From the NCBI RefSeq assembly GCF_000240225.1, contig NZ_AGUD01000039.1, forward strand, positions 1 through 40,896: a stretch of DNA of 40,896 bases. Reading direction: 5' to 3'. Origin of the DNA: Patulibacter medicamentivorans. GTDB lineage: Bacteria; Actinomycetota; Thermoleophilia; Solirubrobacterales; Solirubrobacteraceae. Position numbers and translations under genes: made by a program. Each line of letters opens with the position of its first letter. Within the stretch, counting starts at the first letter, position 1. The notes under the pieces are model-generated. The model did no database searches, was not told where the DNA came from, and saw nothing but the letters and a program-made list of their open reading frames with translations. Below are positions 17,125-24,855 of the stretch, piece after piece.

Positions 17125-17823
17125 ATGCCGCACCTCGTCAACCTCGAGCAGCTCGACGTGGACGGCGACGTCCGCGACGTCGCCGAATCCGCCGGCTTCG
17201 ACCGCAGCACCTTCCTGCGCACCGGCGCGCTGGCCGGCGCCGGCCTCGTCGCCGGCGCCTCGATCTTCGGCCTGCCGTCGATCGCCGAGGCGAAGATCTC
17301 GAGCAAGCAGTCGCTGGCCAACGACATCCGGATCCTCAACTACGCGCTGACCCTGGAGTACCTGGAGGCGGCGTTCTACGAGGCCGCCGTCGCCGCGAAC
17401 GACTTCGCCTCGCCGGAGCTGAAGCAGTTCGCCCAGGTCGTGGCCGTCCACGAGGCCGAGCACGTCGCGTTCCTGCGGAAGGGCCTCGGCAAGAAGGCGG
17501 TGAAGGCGCCGAAGCTCGACATGACCGCCGTCGCCGGCGCGATCTCGAAGACCAGCTTCGGGCCGACGGCCGTGGCGCTGGAGGACACCGGCGTGGCCGC
17601 CTACGCCGGCCAGGGCCCGAACATCAAGACCCGCGGCTACGTCCAGGCGGCGCTCTCGATCCACTCGGTGGAGGCCCGCCACGCCGCGTGGATCCGCTGC
17701 ATCCTCGGCGGCGGCGCGGTCGGCGCGAGCCCGAAGTCGTACCCCGCGCCGGCCACGTTCGACAAGCCCCGCAGCGAGTCGCGGACGCTGAAGATCGTCG
17801 TCGGGACCGGCCTGCTCGCCTAG
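17125..17823 (+). CDS. Exported ferritin-like domain protein
   Basis: This is a 232-residue protein. Residues 26-56 (FDRSTFLRTGALAGAGLVAGASIFGLPSIAEA) form an export signal that looks like a Tat signal with only one arginine (RSTFLRTG). The mature part is a four-helix ferritin-like domain with a complete set of candidate di-iron ligands: Glu78 (LTLEYLEAAFYE), Glu110 and His113 (HEAEH), Glu153 (ALEDTG) and Glu183 and His186 (SVEARH). It resembles the ferritin_2 / desiccation-related (PCC13-62-like) group, whose function is poorly known. GGGAGAA lies before the ATG. It follows leuA by 95 bases with a hairpin between, so a metabolic link is doubtful. Confidence 0.85.
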   Translation: MPHLVNLEQLDVDGDVRDVAESAGFDRSTFLRTGALAGAGLVAGASIFGLPSIAEAKISSKQSLANDIRILNYALTLEYLEAAFYEAAVAANDFASPELKQFAQVVAVHEAEHVAFLRKGLGKKAVKAPKLDMTAVAGAISKTSFGPTAVALEDTGVAAYAGQGPNIKTRGYVQAALSIHSVEARHAAWIRCILGGGAVGASPKSYPAPATFDKPRSESRTLKIVVGTGLLA

Positions 17824-17923
17824 CCCGCGCCGCGGTCGGCGGTCGAGGGGCGTCCGCCGCGCGGGCGTCCCCCGGGGTCCCCGGATGCGCCAACGGGCGA
17901 GCGGATTCCGCCGTGCGGAGCCT

Positions 17924-17929
17924 TAGGGT
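17924..17929 (+). promoter_or_regulatory. Candidate -10 box of the NCS2 permease gene (TAGGGT)
   Basis: TAGGGT lies 65 bases before the permease ATG in a 171-base gap. A transcript from here would carry a leader of about 58 bases ending in AGAGGA, four to five bases before the ATG, so this gene uses a normal ribosome-binding site. The gap also holds an imperfect GC-rich stem near 17847-17872, possibly a terminator of the ferritin-like gene. Confidence 0.35.
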
Positions 17930-17994
17930 GGGCCCTGCGCGGTGGCCGCCCGGGGCCGGTCGCGGCGCGTCGTTCGCCGCCCCGCAGAGGACCC

Positions 17995-19347
17995 ATGGAC
18001 CGCTTCTTCCGCATCAGCGAGCGGGGCAGCAGCGTGCGCACCGAGGTGCTCGCCGGCCTGGCCACGTTCGCGACGATGGCCTACATCCTGGCCGTCAACC
18101 CGTCGATCCTCGGCGCGATCGCCGACGGCAGCGGCCTGAAGCTCGACCACGGCGAGCTGGTCACCGTCACGGCCCTGGTCGCCGGGGCGATGACGATCGC
18201 GATGGGCGTCTTCGCCAACGTCCCGTTCGCGCTCGCGGCCGGGCTCGGGATCAACGCCTTCGTCGCCTACACGCTGGTAGCGGGCGACGGGCTCGGCTGG
18301 TCCGAGGCGATGGGCGTGATCGTCGTCGAAGGCGTCGTGATGCTGGTGCTGGTGCTCGTCGGCCTGCGCGAGGCGGTGATGAACGCGATCCCCGATGCGC
18401 TCAAGCGCGCGATCGGCGCCGGCATCGGCCTGTTCATCGCCTTCATCGGCTTCAAGGACGCCGGGATCGTGATCCGCCCGGAGAGCGCCGACCCGATCGT
18501 CTCGATCACGCGCGATGTCGGGACCTGGAACACCGCGGTCTTCCTGATCGGCCTGGTCCTGATCGCGGTGCTGATGACCCGCCGGGTCCCGGGCGCCCTG
18601 CTGATCGGGATCGTCGCCTCGACGCTCTTCGCCGGCGTCGTCAACAAGCTGGCCGACGGCACGCCGGTGCCGGGGGCGGTGCGGCCCGACTCGATCGCGG
18701 AGGCGCCGCACTTCGGCCTCGTCGGCGACTTCTCGTTCGACTTCTTCAGCACCCTCGGGGCCGGGGCCGCGATCGCCGTCGTGGTGACGGTCCTGATGTC
18801 GAACTTCTTCGACGCGATGGGCACCGCGCTGGCCCTCGGCCGCCGGGCCGGCCTGACCGACGACCAGGGCCGGCTGCCGGGCATGAGCCGCGTGCTGCTG
18901 GTCGAGTCGGTCGGCGCCGTCGCCGGCGGCGCGGCCTCGGCGTCGTCGAACACGATCTACATCGAGAGCTCGGCCGGCGTCGAGCAGGGCGGCCGCACCG
19001 GCCTGGCCAACGTCGTCACCGGCGCGCTGTTCCTGATCGCGATGTTCTTCGCGCCCGTGGTCGGCGTGATCCCGACCGCGGCGACCGCGCCCGCGCTGGT
19101 GATCGTCGGCGCGCTGATGATCAGCGTCGTGGCCAACATCGAGTGGGACGACATCGGGATCGCCGTGCCCGCCTTCGCCACGATCGCCCTGATGCCGTTC
19201 ACCTTCTCGATCGCCAACGGGATCGGCGCAGGGATGGTGCTCTACGTCCTGATCGCGGCGCTCCGCGGCCGCTGGCGCGAGATCCACCCGCTGCTGGCGG
19301 TGGTGGCCGGGGTGTTCGTCTGGTACTTCCTCCACGGGACGGTCTAG
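17995..19347 (+). CDS. NCS2-family purine permease (AzgA-like)
   Basis: This is a 450-residue polytopic membrane protein, probably a proton symporter for adenine, guanine or hypoxanthine. The AzgA-branch start RTEVLAGLATFATMAYILAVNPSIL is at 16-40, AAGLGINAFVAYTL near 80-94, and the substrate-region motif FFDAMGTALALGRRAGL near 275-291 corresponds to the conserved FDTxGT segment. Late helices carry AVAGGAASASSNTIYIESSAGVEQGGRTGLAN, another strong family signature. Twelve to fourteen membrane segments are expected. A regulator gene follows 89 bases downstream but has its own promoter. Confidence 0.92.
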   Translation: MDRFFRISERGSSVRTEVLAGLATFATMAYILAVNPSILGAIADGSGLKLDHGELVTVTALVAGAMTIAMGVFANVPFALAAGLGINAFVAYTLVAGDGLGWSEAMGVIVVEGVVMLVLVLVGLREAVMNAIPDALKRAIGAGIGLFIAFIGFKDAGIVIRPESADPIVSITRDVGTWNTAVFLIGLVLIAVLMTRRVPGALLIGIVASTLFAGVVNKLADGTPVPGAVRPDSIAEAPHFGLVGDFSFDFFSTLGAGAAIAVVVTVLMSNFFDAMGTALALGRRAGLTDDQGRLPGMSRVLLVESVGAVAGGAASASSNTIYIESSAGVEQGGRTGLANVVTGALFLIAMFFAPVVGVIPTAATAPALVIVGALMISVVANIEWDDIGIAVPAFATIALMPFTFSIANGIGAGMVLYVLIAALRGRWREIHPLLAVVAGVFVWYFLHGTV

Positions 19348-19398
19348 GGGCGGCGCCGGGCGGGGGCCTGCCGGCGCGCCTACCGTGGAGACGTCCGC

Positions 19399-19436
19399 TT
19401 GACCGTACGCTTGTACGTGATACTGTACAGCGCGAG
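19399..19436 (+). promoter_or_regulatory. Promoter with overlapping GTAC-repeat operator
   Basis: This is the best promoter in the window. TTGACC (19399-19404), a 16-base spacer and TACTGT (19421-19426) end 10 bases before the ATG. Three GTAC tetramers (19405, 19413 and 19425) lie between the -35 and the start. TGTAC (19412-19416) and GTACA (19425-19429) form an inverted repeat across the -10 box, and CGTACG-like half-sites overlap the spacer. A repressor binding here would block polymerase, and autoregulation by the XRE-cupin protein is the simplest reading. Confidence 0.65.
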
Positions 19437-20039
19437 ATGGCGACCCCCACCGTCATGCCGGCCGACGCCGAGCGGATCGAGATCGGCCCGCGCGTCCGCG
19501 CCCTGCGCGAGAACATGGGCCTGTCGCTGCGCGACGTCGCCGAGCGCTGCGGCGTGTCGGCAACGACTCTGAGCCAGGTCGAGCGGGGGGAGACGTCGCC
19601 GACCCTGCAGGTCGCCGCGCGGATCGCCGCTGGCCTGGACCTGCGCCTGAGCCAGCTGCTGCGCCTCGACGAGAGCAGCTCGGTGACCATCGTCCGTCGT
19701 GGCGAGCGTCGTCGCGGCGGCGACGCCAAACGCGGTCACGTGATCGAGATCCTGACCGCGCCGCTGCCGGGCCAGCGCAGCGAGCTGACCCGCCACGAGC
19801 TGCGGGCCGGCGCCCGCACCGGCAACGCCGACGACCCGCCGATGCACGAGCCCGGCAGCCGCGAGATCGCGCTGGTCGAGCACGGGGCGCTGGTCCTGCA
19901 CTGCGACGGGGTCGACCACGCCCTTGCCGAGGGCGACTGCGTCACCTTCGACGCCGATCTGCCACACCACTTCGACAACCCCGGTCCCGGGGACGCGGTC
20001 CTGTTGGCCGTCGTCAGCGCCGGCCTGCGCCGCAGCTGA
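19437..20039 (+). CDS. XRE-family regulator with C-terminal cupin domain
   Basis: This is a 200-residue transcription factor. Residues 16-76 form a helix-turn-helix of the XRE/Cro type (VRALRENMGLSLRDVAERCGVSATTLSQVERGETSPTLQVAARIAAGL). Residues 115-195 form a cupin sensor barrel (MHEPGSREIALVEHGALVLHCDGVDHALAEGDCVTFDADLPHHFDN). Relatives such as PuuR and SutR bind small metabolites in the cupin. It lies between a purine-type permease and leuC; leuC begins 51 bases downstream with no obvious promoter between, so the regulator and leuCD may be cotranscribed. The ligand is unknown: leucine-pathway metabolite, purine or sulphur compound are all possible. Confidence 0.92.
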   Translation: MATPTVMPADAERIEIGPRVRALRENMGLSLRDVAERCGVSATTLSQVERGETSPTLQVAARIAAGLDLRLSQLLRLDESSSVTIVRRGERRRGGDAKRGHVIEILTAPLPGQRSELTRHELRAGARTGNADDPPMHEPGSREIALVEHGALVLHCDGVDHALAEGDCVTFDADLPHHFDNPGPGDAVLLAVVSAGLRRS

Positions 20040-20090
20040 CGACGCCGACCCGTCGCCGAGACCACTCACTCCACCCTCACGGAGCGCACG

Positions 20091-21512
20091 ATGCCCAAGA
20101 CGCTGTTCGACAAGATCTGGGAGGCCCACGAGGTCGCCGAGGGCCTGATCTACATCGACCTCCACATGGTCCATGAGGTCACGAGCCCGCAGGCGTTCGA
20201 CGGCCTGCGGCTGGCCGGCCGTCCGGTCCGCCGGCCCGACAAGACCCTGGCGACCGCCGACCACAACGTGCCGACGGACGGCACGCCGGTCGCGGCCCGG
20301 ATCAAGGACGCGCTCTCCCGGACCCAGGTCGAGACGCTGGAGCGCAACTGCGCCGAGTTCGGCGTCCCGGTCTTCTCGCTCGGCTCCAACCGCCAGGGCA
20401 TCGTCCACGTCGTCGGCCCCGAGCAGGGCATGACCCAGCCGGGCATGACGATCGTCTGCGGCGACTCGCACACCGCCACCCACGGCGCCTTCGGCGCGCT
20501 GGCCTTCGGCATCGGCACCAGCGAGGTCGAGCACGTCCTGGCCACCCAGACCCTGGTCCAGAAGAAGCCGAAGTCGATGCGGATCCGCTTCGAGGGCGAG
20601 CTGCCCTACGGCGTCACCGCCAAGGACATGATCCTGGGCGCGATCGGCCAGATGGGCGTCGACGGCGCCGTCGGCTACGTCGTCGAGTTCGCCGGTCCGG
20701 CCGTCGAGCAGCTCTCGATGGAGGGCCGGATGACGATCTGCAACATGACGATCGAGGGCGGCGGCCGCGCGGGCATGATCGCCCCCGACCAGACGACCTT
20801 CGACTACGTCCAGGGCAAGCCGGCCGCCCCGAAGGGCGAGGCCTGGGACGCCGCGGTCGAGCAGTGGAAGCAGCTCTACACCGACGAGGGCGCGGTCTTC
20901 GACAAGGAGATCGTCGTCGACGTCACCCAGCTGTCGCCGCGGGTCACCTGGGGGACCACCCCGGGGATGGTCGTCGGCGTCGACGGCACGGTCCCGACGC
21001 CCGACAGCTTCGACGACGTGGCCCAGCGCGAGCAGGCCCAGCGGGCGCTGGAGTACATGGGCCTGGAGGGCGGCGAGCGGATCGAGGAGATCAAGATCGA
21101 CCGCGTCTTCCTGGGCTCCTGCACCAACGGCCGGCTGGCCGACCTGCAGGCCGCCGCCGACGTGATCCAGGGCCGCAAGGTGGCCGACCACGTCTACGCG
21201 ATGGTCGTCCCCGGCTCGGTCCAGGTGAAGATCGCGGCCGAGCAGCTGGGCCTCGACAAGGTCTTCACCGACGCCGGCTTCGACTGGCGCGGAGCGGGCT
21301 GCTCGATGTGCCTGGGCATGAACCCCGACGTGCTGCAGCCGGGCGAGCGCTGCGCGTCGACGTCGAACCGCAACTTCCAGGGCCGCCAGGGCAAGGGCGG
21401 CCGCACGCACCTGGTCTCGCCGCAGATGGCCGCCGCGGCCGCGATCGAGGGCCACTTCGTCGACATCCGCGAGTGGCAGACGACCGACGACCGCGAGCCG
21501 GCCGCCGTCTAG
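20091..21512 (+). CDS. leuC: 3-Isopropylmalate dehydratase large subunit
   Basis: LeuC, with LeuD, isomerises 2-isopropylmalate to 3-isopropylmalate through isopropylmaleate, using a 4Fe-4S cluster. The protein is 473 residues. The three cluster cysteines are Cys344 (LGSCTNGR), Cys404 and Cys407 (GCSMCLGMN). Other aconitase-family motifs are the [16 protein letters not shown] start near 25-40, [30 protein letters not shown] at 124-153 and [12 protein letters not shown] near 420-432. A weak ACGGAG precedes the ATG. leuD begins 32 bases after its stop. Confidence 0.98.
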   Translation: MPKTLFDKIWEAHEVAEGLIYIDLHMVHEVTSPQAFDGLRLAGRPVRRPDKTLATADHNVPTDGTPVAARIKDALSRTQVETLERNCAEFGVPVFSLGSNRQGIVHVVGPEQGMTQPGMTIVCGDSHTATHGAFGALAFGIGTSEVEHVLATQTLVQKKPKSMRIRFEGELPYGVTAKDMILGAIGQMGVDGAVGYVVEFAGPAVEQLSMEGRMTICNMTIEGGGRAGMIAPDQTTFDYVQGKPAAPKGEAWDAAVEQWKQLYTDEGAVFDKEIVVDVTQLSPRVTWGTTPGMVVGVDGTVPTPDSFDDVAQREQAQRALEYMGLEGGERIEEIKIDRVFLGSCTNGRLADLQAAADVIQGRKVADHVYAMVVPGSVQVKIAAEQLGLDKVFTDAGFDWRGAGCSMCLGMNPDVLQPGERCASTSNRNFQGRQGKGGRTHLVSPQMAAAAAIEGHFVDIREWQTTDDREPAAV

Positions 21513-21544
21513 GCGCCGATCCCGAGCTTCGAGAGGACACGACC

Positions 21545-22153
21545 ATGGATCCCGTGAAGATCATCGAGGGCAAGGTCTCCGACCTGCACCGCGACGACGT
21601 CGACACCGACCAGATCATCCCCGCCCGCTTCATGAAGCGGGTCGAGCGCACCGGCTTCGGCGAGTACCTGTTCCACGACGCCAAGCAGGCGCCCGACTGG
21701 AACGTCGAGATCGGCAACCCGATCCTGACCGCCGGCGCCAACTTCGGCTCCGGCTCGAGCCGCGAGCACGCGCCGTGGGCGCTCGAGGATGCCGGCTTCA
21801 AGGCGATCGTCGCGACGTCGCTGGCCGACATCTTCTACTCCAACTCGACCAAGATCGGCCTGCTGCCGGTCGAGCTGCCGGAGGACCAGGTCCGCAGGAT
21901 CGCCGCCGCCGGTCAGGCCCGGATCGACCTCGAGGCGCAGACGGTCGAGGCCGGGGGGGAGTCGTTCCCGTTCGAGATCGACCCCGAGACCAAGCACCGG
22001 CTGCTGAACGGCCTCGACGACATCAGCCTGACGCTGGCCGAGGGCGACAAGATCGACGCCTACGAGGCCCGTCAGGCGCAGCGCGCCTGGTCGGGGCCGA
22101 GCTCGCTCGACCTCCCCGCCGAGGACCCGATCGCCACGACCCCCGTCGCCTAG
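21545..22153 (+). CDS. leuD: 3-Isopropylmalate dehydratase small subunit
   Basis: This is the swivel-domain partner of LeuC, 202 residues. Typical motifs are DDVDTDQIIPARFMKRVERTGFG, GANFGSGSSREHAPWALEDAGFKAIVATSLADIFYSNSTKIGLLPVEL and a C-terminal DDISLTL. AGAGGA stands about eight bases before the ATG. A strong ribosome-binding site for the next gene (AGGAGG) starts right at the leuD stop (cctaggagg), so leuC, leuD and the two methyltransferase genes look like one operon. Confidence 0.98.
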   Translation: MDPVKIIEGKVSDLHRDDVDTDQIIPARFMKRVERTGFGEYLFHDAKQAPDWNVEIGNPILTAGANFGSGSSREHAPWALEDAGFKAIVATSLADIFYSNSTKIGLLPVELPEDQVRRIAAAGQARIDLEAQTVEAGGESFPFEIDPETKHRLLNGLDDISLTLAEGDKIDAYEARQAQRAWSGPSSLDLPAEDPIATTPVA

Positions 22154-22163
22154 GAGGACGCGC

Positions 22164-22901
22164 ATGACCGCTCCCTTCGACACGACGGCGGAGGGGGCGG
22201 CCCCCTCCGCCGGCTGGTACGACCGCTGGTCGACCGGCTATGACGACCAGCGCCGGCAGCTGATCCCGCCGTTCGACGCCTTCTACGGCACCGCCGTCGA
22301 GGTCGCCGCGCTCGGCCGCGGCGGTCCCGCGCGCGTGCTCGACCTCGGTGCCGGGACCGGGCTGCTGTCGGCGGCGGTCGCCGACGCGCTGCCGCAGGCC
22401 GAGCTGGTGCTGCTGGACGAGGCCCCCGGGATGCTGGAGCAGGCGCGCACGCGGCTGGCCGATCTCGGCGACCGCGTGACCTACGCGCTCGCGAGCATGC
22501 AGGACCCGTGGCCGGCGGGCGACTACGACGTGGTCGTCTCGTCGCTGGCGATCCACCACCTGGACGACGACGCCAAGCGGGCGCTGTTCCGCCGGGTCCG
22601 CGAGCGGCTGCGGCCGGGTGGCGTGTTCGTCAACGCCGAGCAGATCGCGGGGCCGACGCCGGCCGTCGACGCCCTCAACGTCGAGCGCTGGGGCGCCCAG
22701 ATCGCCGCCGCCGGGATCACGCCGCAGCAGCGGGCCGAGGCCGACGCGCGGATGGCGCTCGACCGTCCGGCGCCGGTCGAGGATCAGGTCCGGTGGCTGC
22801 GCGAGGCCGGCTTCGCCGAGGCCGACTGCGTCTTCAAGCAGTGGCGGTTCGCCGTCTACGCGGGCTGGCGGGACGCGGCGACGCTGGCGGTGGCGGCATG
22901 A
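22164..22901 (+). CDS. SAM-dependent methyltransferase in the leu operon (first of two)
   Basis: This is a 245-residue class I methyltransferase. Motif I, VLDLGAGTGLL, is at 58-68 and the acidic strand-2 residue Asp85 is in LVLLDEAPGMLEQA. DVVVSSLAIHHLDD (about 115-128) and RLRPGGVFVNAEQI give the post-motifs. The overall pattern recalls CmoA/YrrT-type small-molecule or tRNA methyltransferases, but the substrate cannot be read from sequence. It starts 10 bases after leuD behind AGGAGG, and its TGA overlaps the ATG of the next methyltransferase (ATGA). Both are thus expressed together with leuCD. Confidence 0.88.
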   Translation: MTAPFDTTAEGAAPSAGWYDRWSTGYDDQRRQLIPPFDAFYGTAVEVAALGRGGPARVLDLGAGTGLLSAAVADALPQAELVLLDEAPGMLEQARTRLADLGDRVTYALASMQDPWPAGDYDVVVSSLAIHHLDDDAKRALFRRVRERLRPGGVFVNAEQIAGPTPAVDALNVERWGAQIAAAGITPQQRAEADARMALDRPAPVEDQVRWLREAGFAEADCVFKQWRFAVYAGWRDAATLAVAA

Positions 22902-23752
22902 GCGACGACCGGACCCCGCCCGCCTCCGACGGCCCGCGCGACTGGGAGGCCGGCGTCTACCACCGCGTCTCGCAGCCGCACGCCGGCTGGGGCGCCGACG
23001 TCCTCGGGCGGCTGGAGCTGCGCGGCGACGAGACCGTGCTCGACGCCGGCTGCGGCAGCGGCAAGGTCACCGCCCAACTGGTGCAGCGGCTGCCGCGCGG
23101 GCGCCTGATCGGCGTCGACGGCTCGCCGGCGATGATCGAGCAGGCCCTCAAGCTGCTGCCGCCGACGGTCGAGCTGGTGCTGCAGGACCTGACCGAGCTG
23201 GCGCTGCCGGACCCGGTCGACGCCGTCGTCTCGTCGGCGACGTTCCACTGGATCGCCGACCACGAGCTGCTGTTCGCGCGGCTGGCCGGCGTGCTGCGCC
23301 CGGGCGGACGGCTCGAGGCGCAGTGCGGCGGGGCCGGCAACGTCGCCGACGTCGAGGCGGCGATCGACCGGCTGCGCCAGCGCGAGCCGTGGGCGACCGC
23401 CTTCACCGGCTGGGACGGCCCGTGGAACTTCGGCGGCCCGGAGGAGACCGAGGCCCGCCTGCGCGCGGCCGGCTTCGTCGACGTCCGCTGCTGGCTGGAG
23501 CCGCGCGACGTGACGCCGGACGACGCCTACTCGTTCCTGCACGCGGTGGTCCTCGGCGCCCACCTCGACCGGCTGCCGGTCGAGGTCCACGACGACTTCG
23601 TCGAGGCCGTCCGGAGCGAGCTGGCGAGCGCCGGCGGCGAGCCGATCACGATCCACTACGAGCGCCTGAACATCAGCGCCGTCCGGGCCGGCGGCGATGC
23701 CGGAGCCGGCGAGAGCCCCGACCAGATCGCCGCGCGGCTGCGCGGCGCATGA
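22898..23752 (+). CDS. Tam-like SAM methyltransferase (carboxylate O-methyltransferase candidate)
   Basis: This is a 284-residue protein whose layout closely follows E. coli trans-aconitate methyltransferase Tam: an RDWEAGVYHRVSQPHAGWG start, motif I LDAGCGSG at 48-55, GVDGSPAMIEQA at 72-83, a DAVVSSATFHWIADHELLFARLAGVLRPGGRLEAQC block, and GPWNFGGPEETEARLRAAGF. Tam methylates trans-aconitate; yeast Tmt1, another member, also acts on 3-isopropylmalate. Being translationally coupled (ATGA) to the first methyltransferase and placed between leuD and leuB, it may act on an isopropylmalate or isopropylmaleate intermediate. The methyltransferase call is secure; the substrate is inference. Confidence 0.87.
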   Translation: MSDDRTPPASDGPRDWEAGVYHRVSQPHAGWGADVLGRLELRGDETVLDAGCGSGKVTAQLVQRLPRGRLIGVDGSPAMIEQALKLLPPTVELVLQDLTELALPDPVDAVVSSATFHWIADHELLFARLAGVLRPGGRLEAQCGGAGNVADVEAAIDRLRQREPWATAFTGWDGPWNFGGPEETEARLRAAGFVDVRCWLEPRDVTPDDAYSFLHAVVLGAHLDRLPVEVHDDFVEAVRSELASAGGEPITIHYERLNISAVRAGGDAGAGESPDQIAARLRGA

Positions 23753-23758
23753 CCCCAC

Positions 23759-23764
23759 TACCCT
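23759..23764 (+). promoter_or_regulatory. Candidate -10 box of leuB (TACCCT)
   Basis: TACCCT begins seven bases after the stop of the Tam-like gene and ends nine bases before the leuB ATG. There is no Shine-Dalgarno in this gap, so leuB may be transcribed from a leaderless promoter in addition to read-through. Confidence 0.45.
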
Positions 23765-23773
23765 CCACCGCCT

Positions 23774-24814
23774 ATGTCGCACTCGATCGCAGTCCTCCCC
23801 GGTGACGGGATCGGCCCGGAGATCACCGCGCCGACCCTCGAGCTGCTGGGGGAGCTGGGGGACTTCACGTTCACCGAGCACCCGTTCGGCGGCGCCTCGA
23901 TCGACGTCCACGGCACCGCGCTGACCGACGAGACGCTCGACGCCTGCAAGCGCTCGGACGCCGTGCTGCTGGCCGCCGTCGGCGGGCCGAAGTGGGACAC
24001 CACCGACCCGTCCAAGCCGCGTCCCGAGCAGGGGCTGCTCGGCCTGCGCAAGCAGCTCGGCCTGTTCGCCAACCTGCGGCCGGTGCGGCCGGTCCCGGCG
24101 CTCTACGACGCCTCGGCGCTGAAGCGCGAGATCCTCGACGGCACCGACCTGCTGGTCGTCCGCGAGCTGACCGGCGGGATCTACTTCGGCGAGAAGACCC
24201 GCACCGCCACCGACGCCTCGGACCTCTGCCACTACACCGTCGCCGAGGTCGACCGGATCGCCCGCGTCGCCTTCGACGCGGCCCGCAAGCGCCGCAACCT
24301 CGTCCACTCGGTCGACAAGGCCAACGTGCTGGAGACCTCGCGCCAGTGGCGCCAGGTCGTCCACGAGGTCCACGGCGCCGACTACGCCGAGGTCCAGCTC
24401 GAGGACCAGCTGGTCGACTCGTGCGCGATGGAGCTGATCGCCCGTCCGACCCAGTTCGACGTGATCGTCACGGAGAACCTCTTCGGCGACATCCTCAGCG
24501 ACGCGGCGGCGATGCTCTCGGGCTCGCTCGGGATGCTGCCGTCGGCGTCGGTCGGCAACCCCGACGGCCCCGGCCTCTTCGAGCCCGTCCACGGCTCGGC
24601 GCCGGACATCGCCGGTCAGGGGATCGCCAACCCGCTGGCGACCTTCCTGTCGGCGGCGATGCTGCTGCGCCACGGGCTCGGGCTCGAGGCCGAGGCGACC
24701 GCGATCGAGGCCGCCGTCGACGGCGCGCTCGGCGACGGCCTGCGGACCCGCGACCTCGGCGGCACCGCGACCACCGCGGAGGCGCTCGACGCCGTCCGCC
24801 GCCGGCTGGCCTGA
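23774..24814 (+). CDS. leuB: 3-Isopropylmalate dehydrogenase
   Basis: LeuB oxidises and decarboxylates 3-isopropylmalate with NAD to give the leucine keto acid. It has 346 residues. Motifs: AVLPGDGIGPEIT at the N-terminus, AAVGGPKWD, RPEQGLLGLRKQLGLFANLRPVRP with the substrate arginines, RELTGGIYFGEKTR, VDKANVLETSRQWR with the catalytic lysine, VTENLFGDILSDAAAMLSGSLGMLPSAS with the metal aspartates, and FEPVHGSAPDIAGQGIANP with the NAD loop. It ends the leucine block and is followed by a perfect hairpin. Confidence 0.98.
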   Translation: MSHSIAVLPGDGIGPEITAPTLELLGELGDFTFTEHPFGGASIDVHGTALTDETLDACKRSDAVLLAAVGGPKWDTTDPSKPRPEQGLLGLRKQLGLFANLRPVRPVPALYDASALKREILDGTDLLVVRELTGGIYFGEKTRTATDASDLCHYTVAEVDRIARVAFDAARKRRNLVHSVDKANVLETSRQWRQVVHEVHGADYAEVQLEDQLVDSCAMELIARPTQFDVIVTENLFGDILSDAAAMLSGSLGMLPSASVGNPDGPGLFEPVHGSAPDIAGQGIANPLATFLSAAMLLRHGLGLEAEATAIEAAVDGALGDGLRTRDLGGTATTAEALDAVRRRLA

Positions 24815-24820
24815 TCGGGT

Positions 24821-24849
24821 CCGGCCGCCGGCGCGACGCCGGCGGCCGG
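24821..24849. terminator. Perfect 13-bp hairpin between convergent leuB and tetR-type gene
   Basis: CCGGCCGCCGGCG (24821-24833) and CGCCGGCGGCCGG (24837-24849) are exact reverse complements around a three-base loop. It fills the 41-base gap between two convergent genes and so can serve both as terminator. No U tract on either side. Confidence 0.75.
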
Positions 24850-24855
24850 TCGCGG

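Noticed and set aside
13969-17823. A 1284-codon plus-strand open frame ending in the ferritin-like protein
   Set aside because: Only its last 232 codons (from 17125) are real; the rest is an out-of-frame reading of serA and leuA.
22898-23752. Naming the Tam-like gene tam outright
   Set aside because: Motifs support the family but the substrate may be a leucine-pathway acid and not trans-aconitate.
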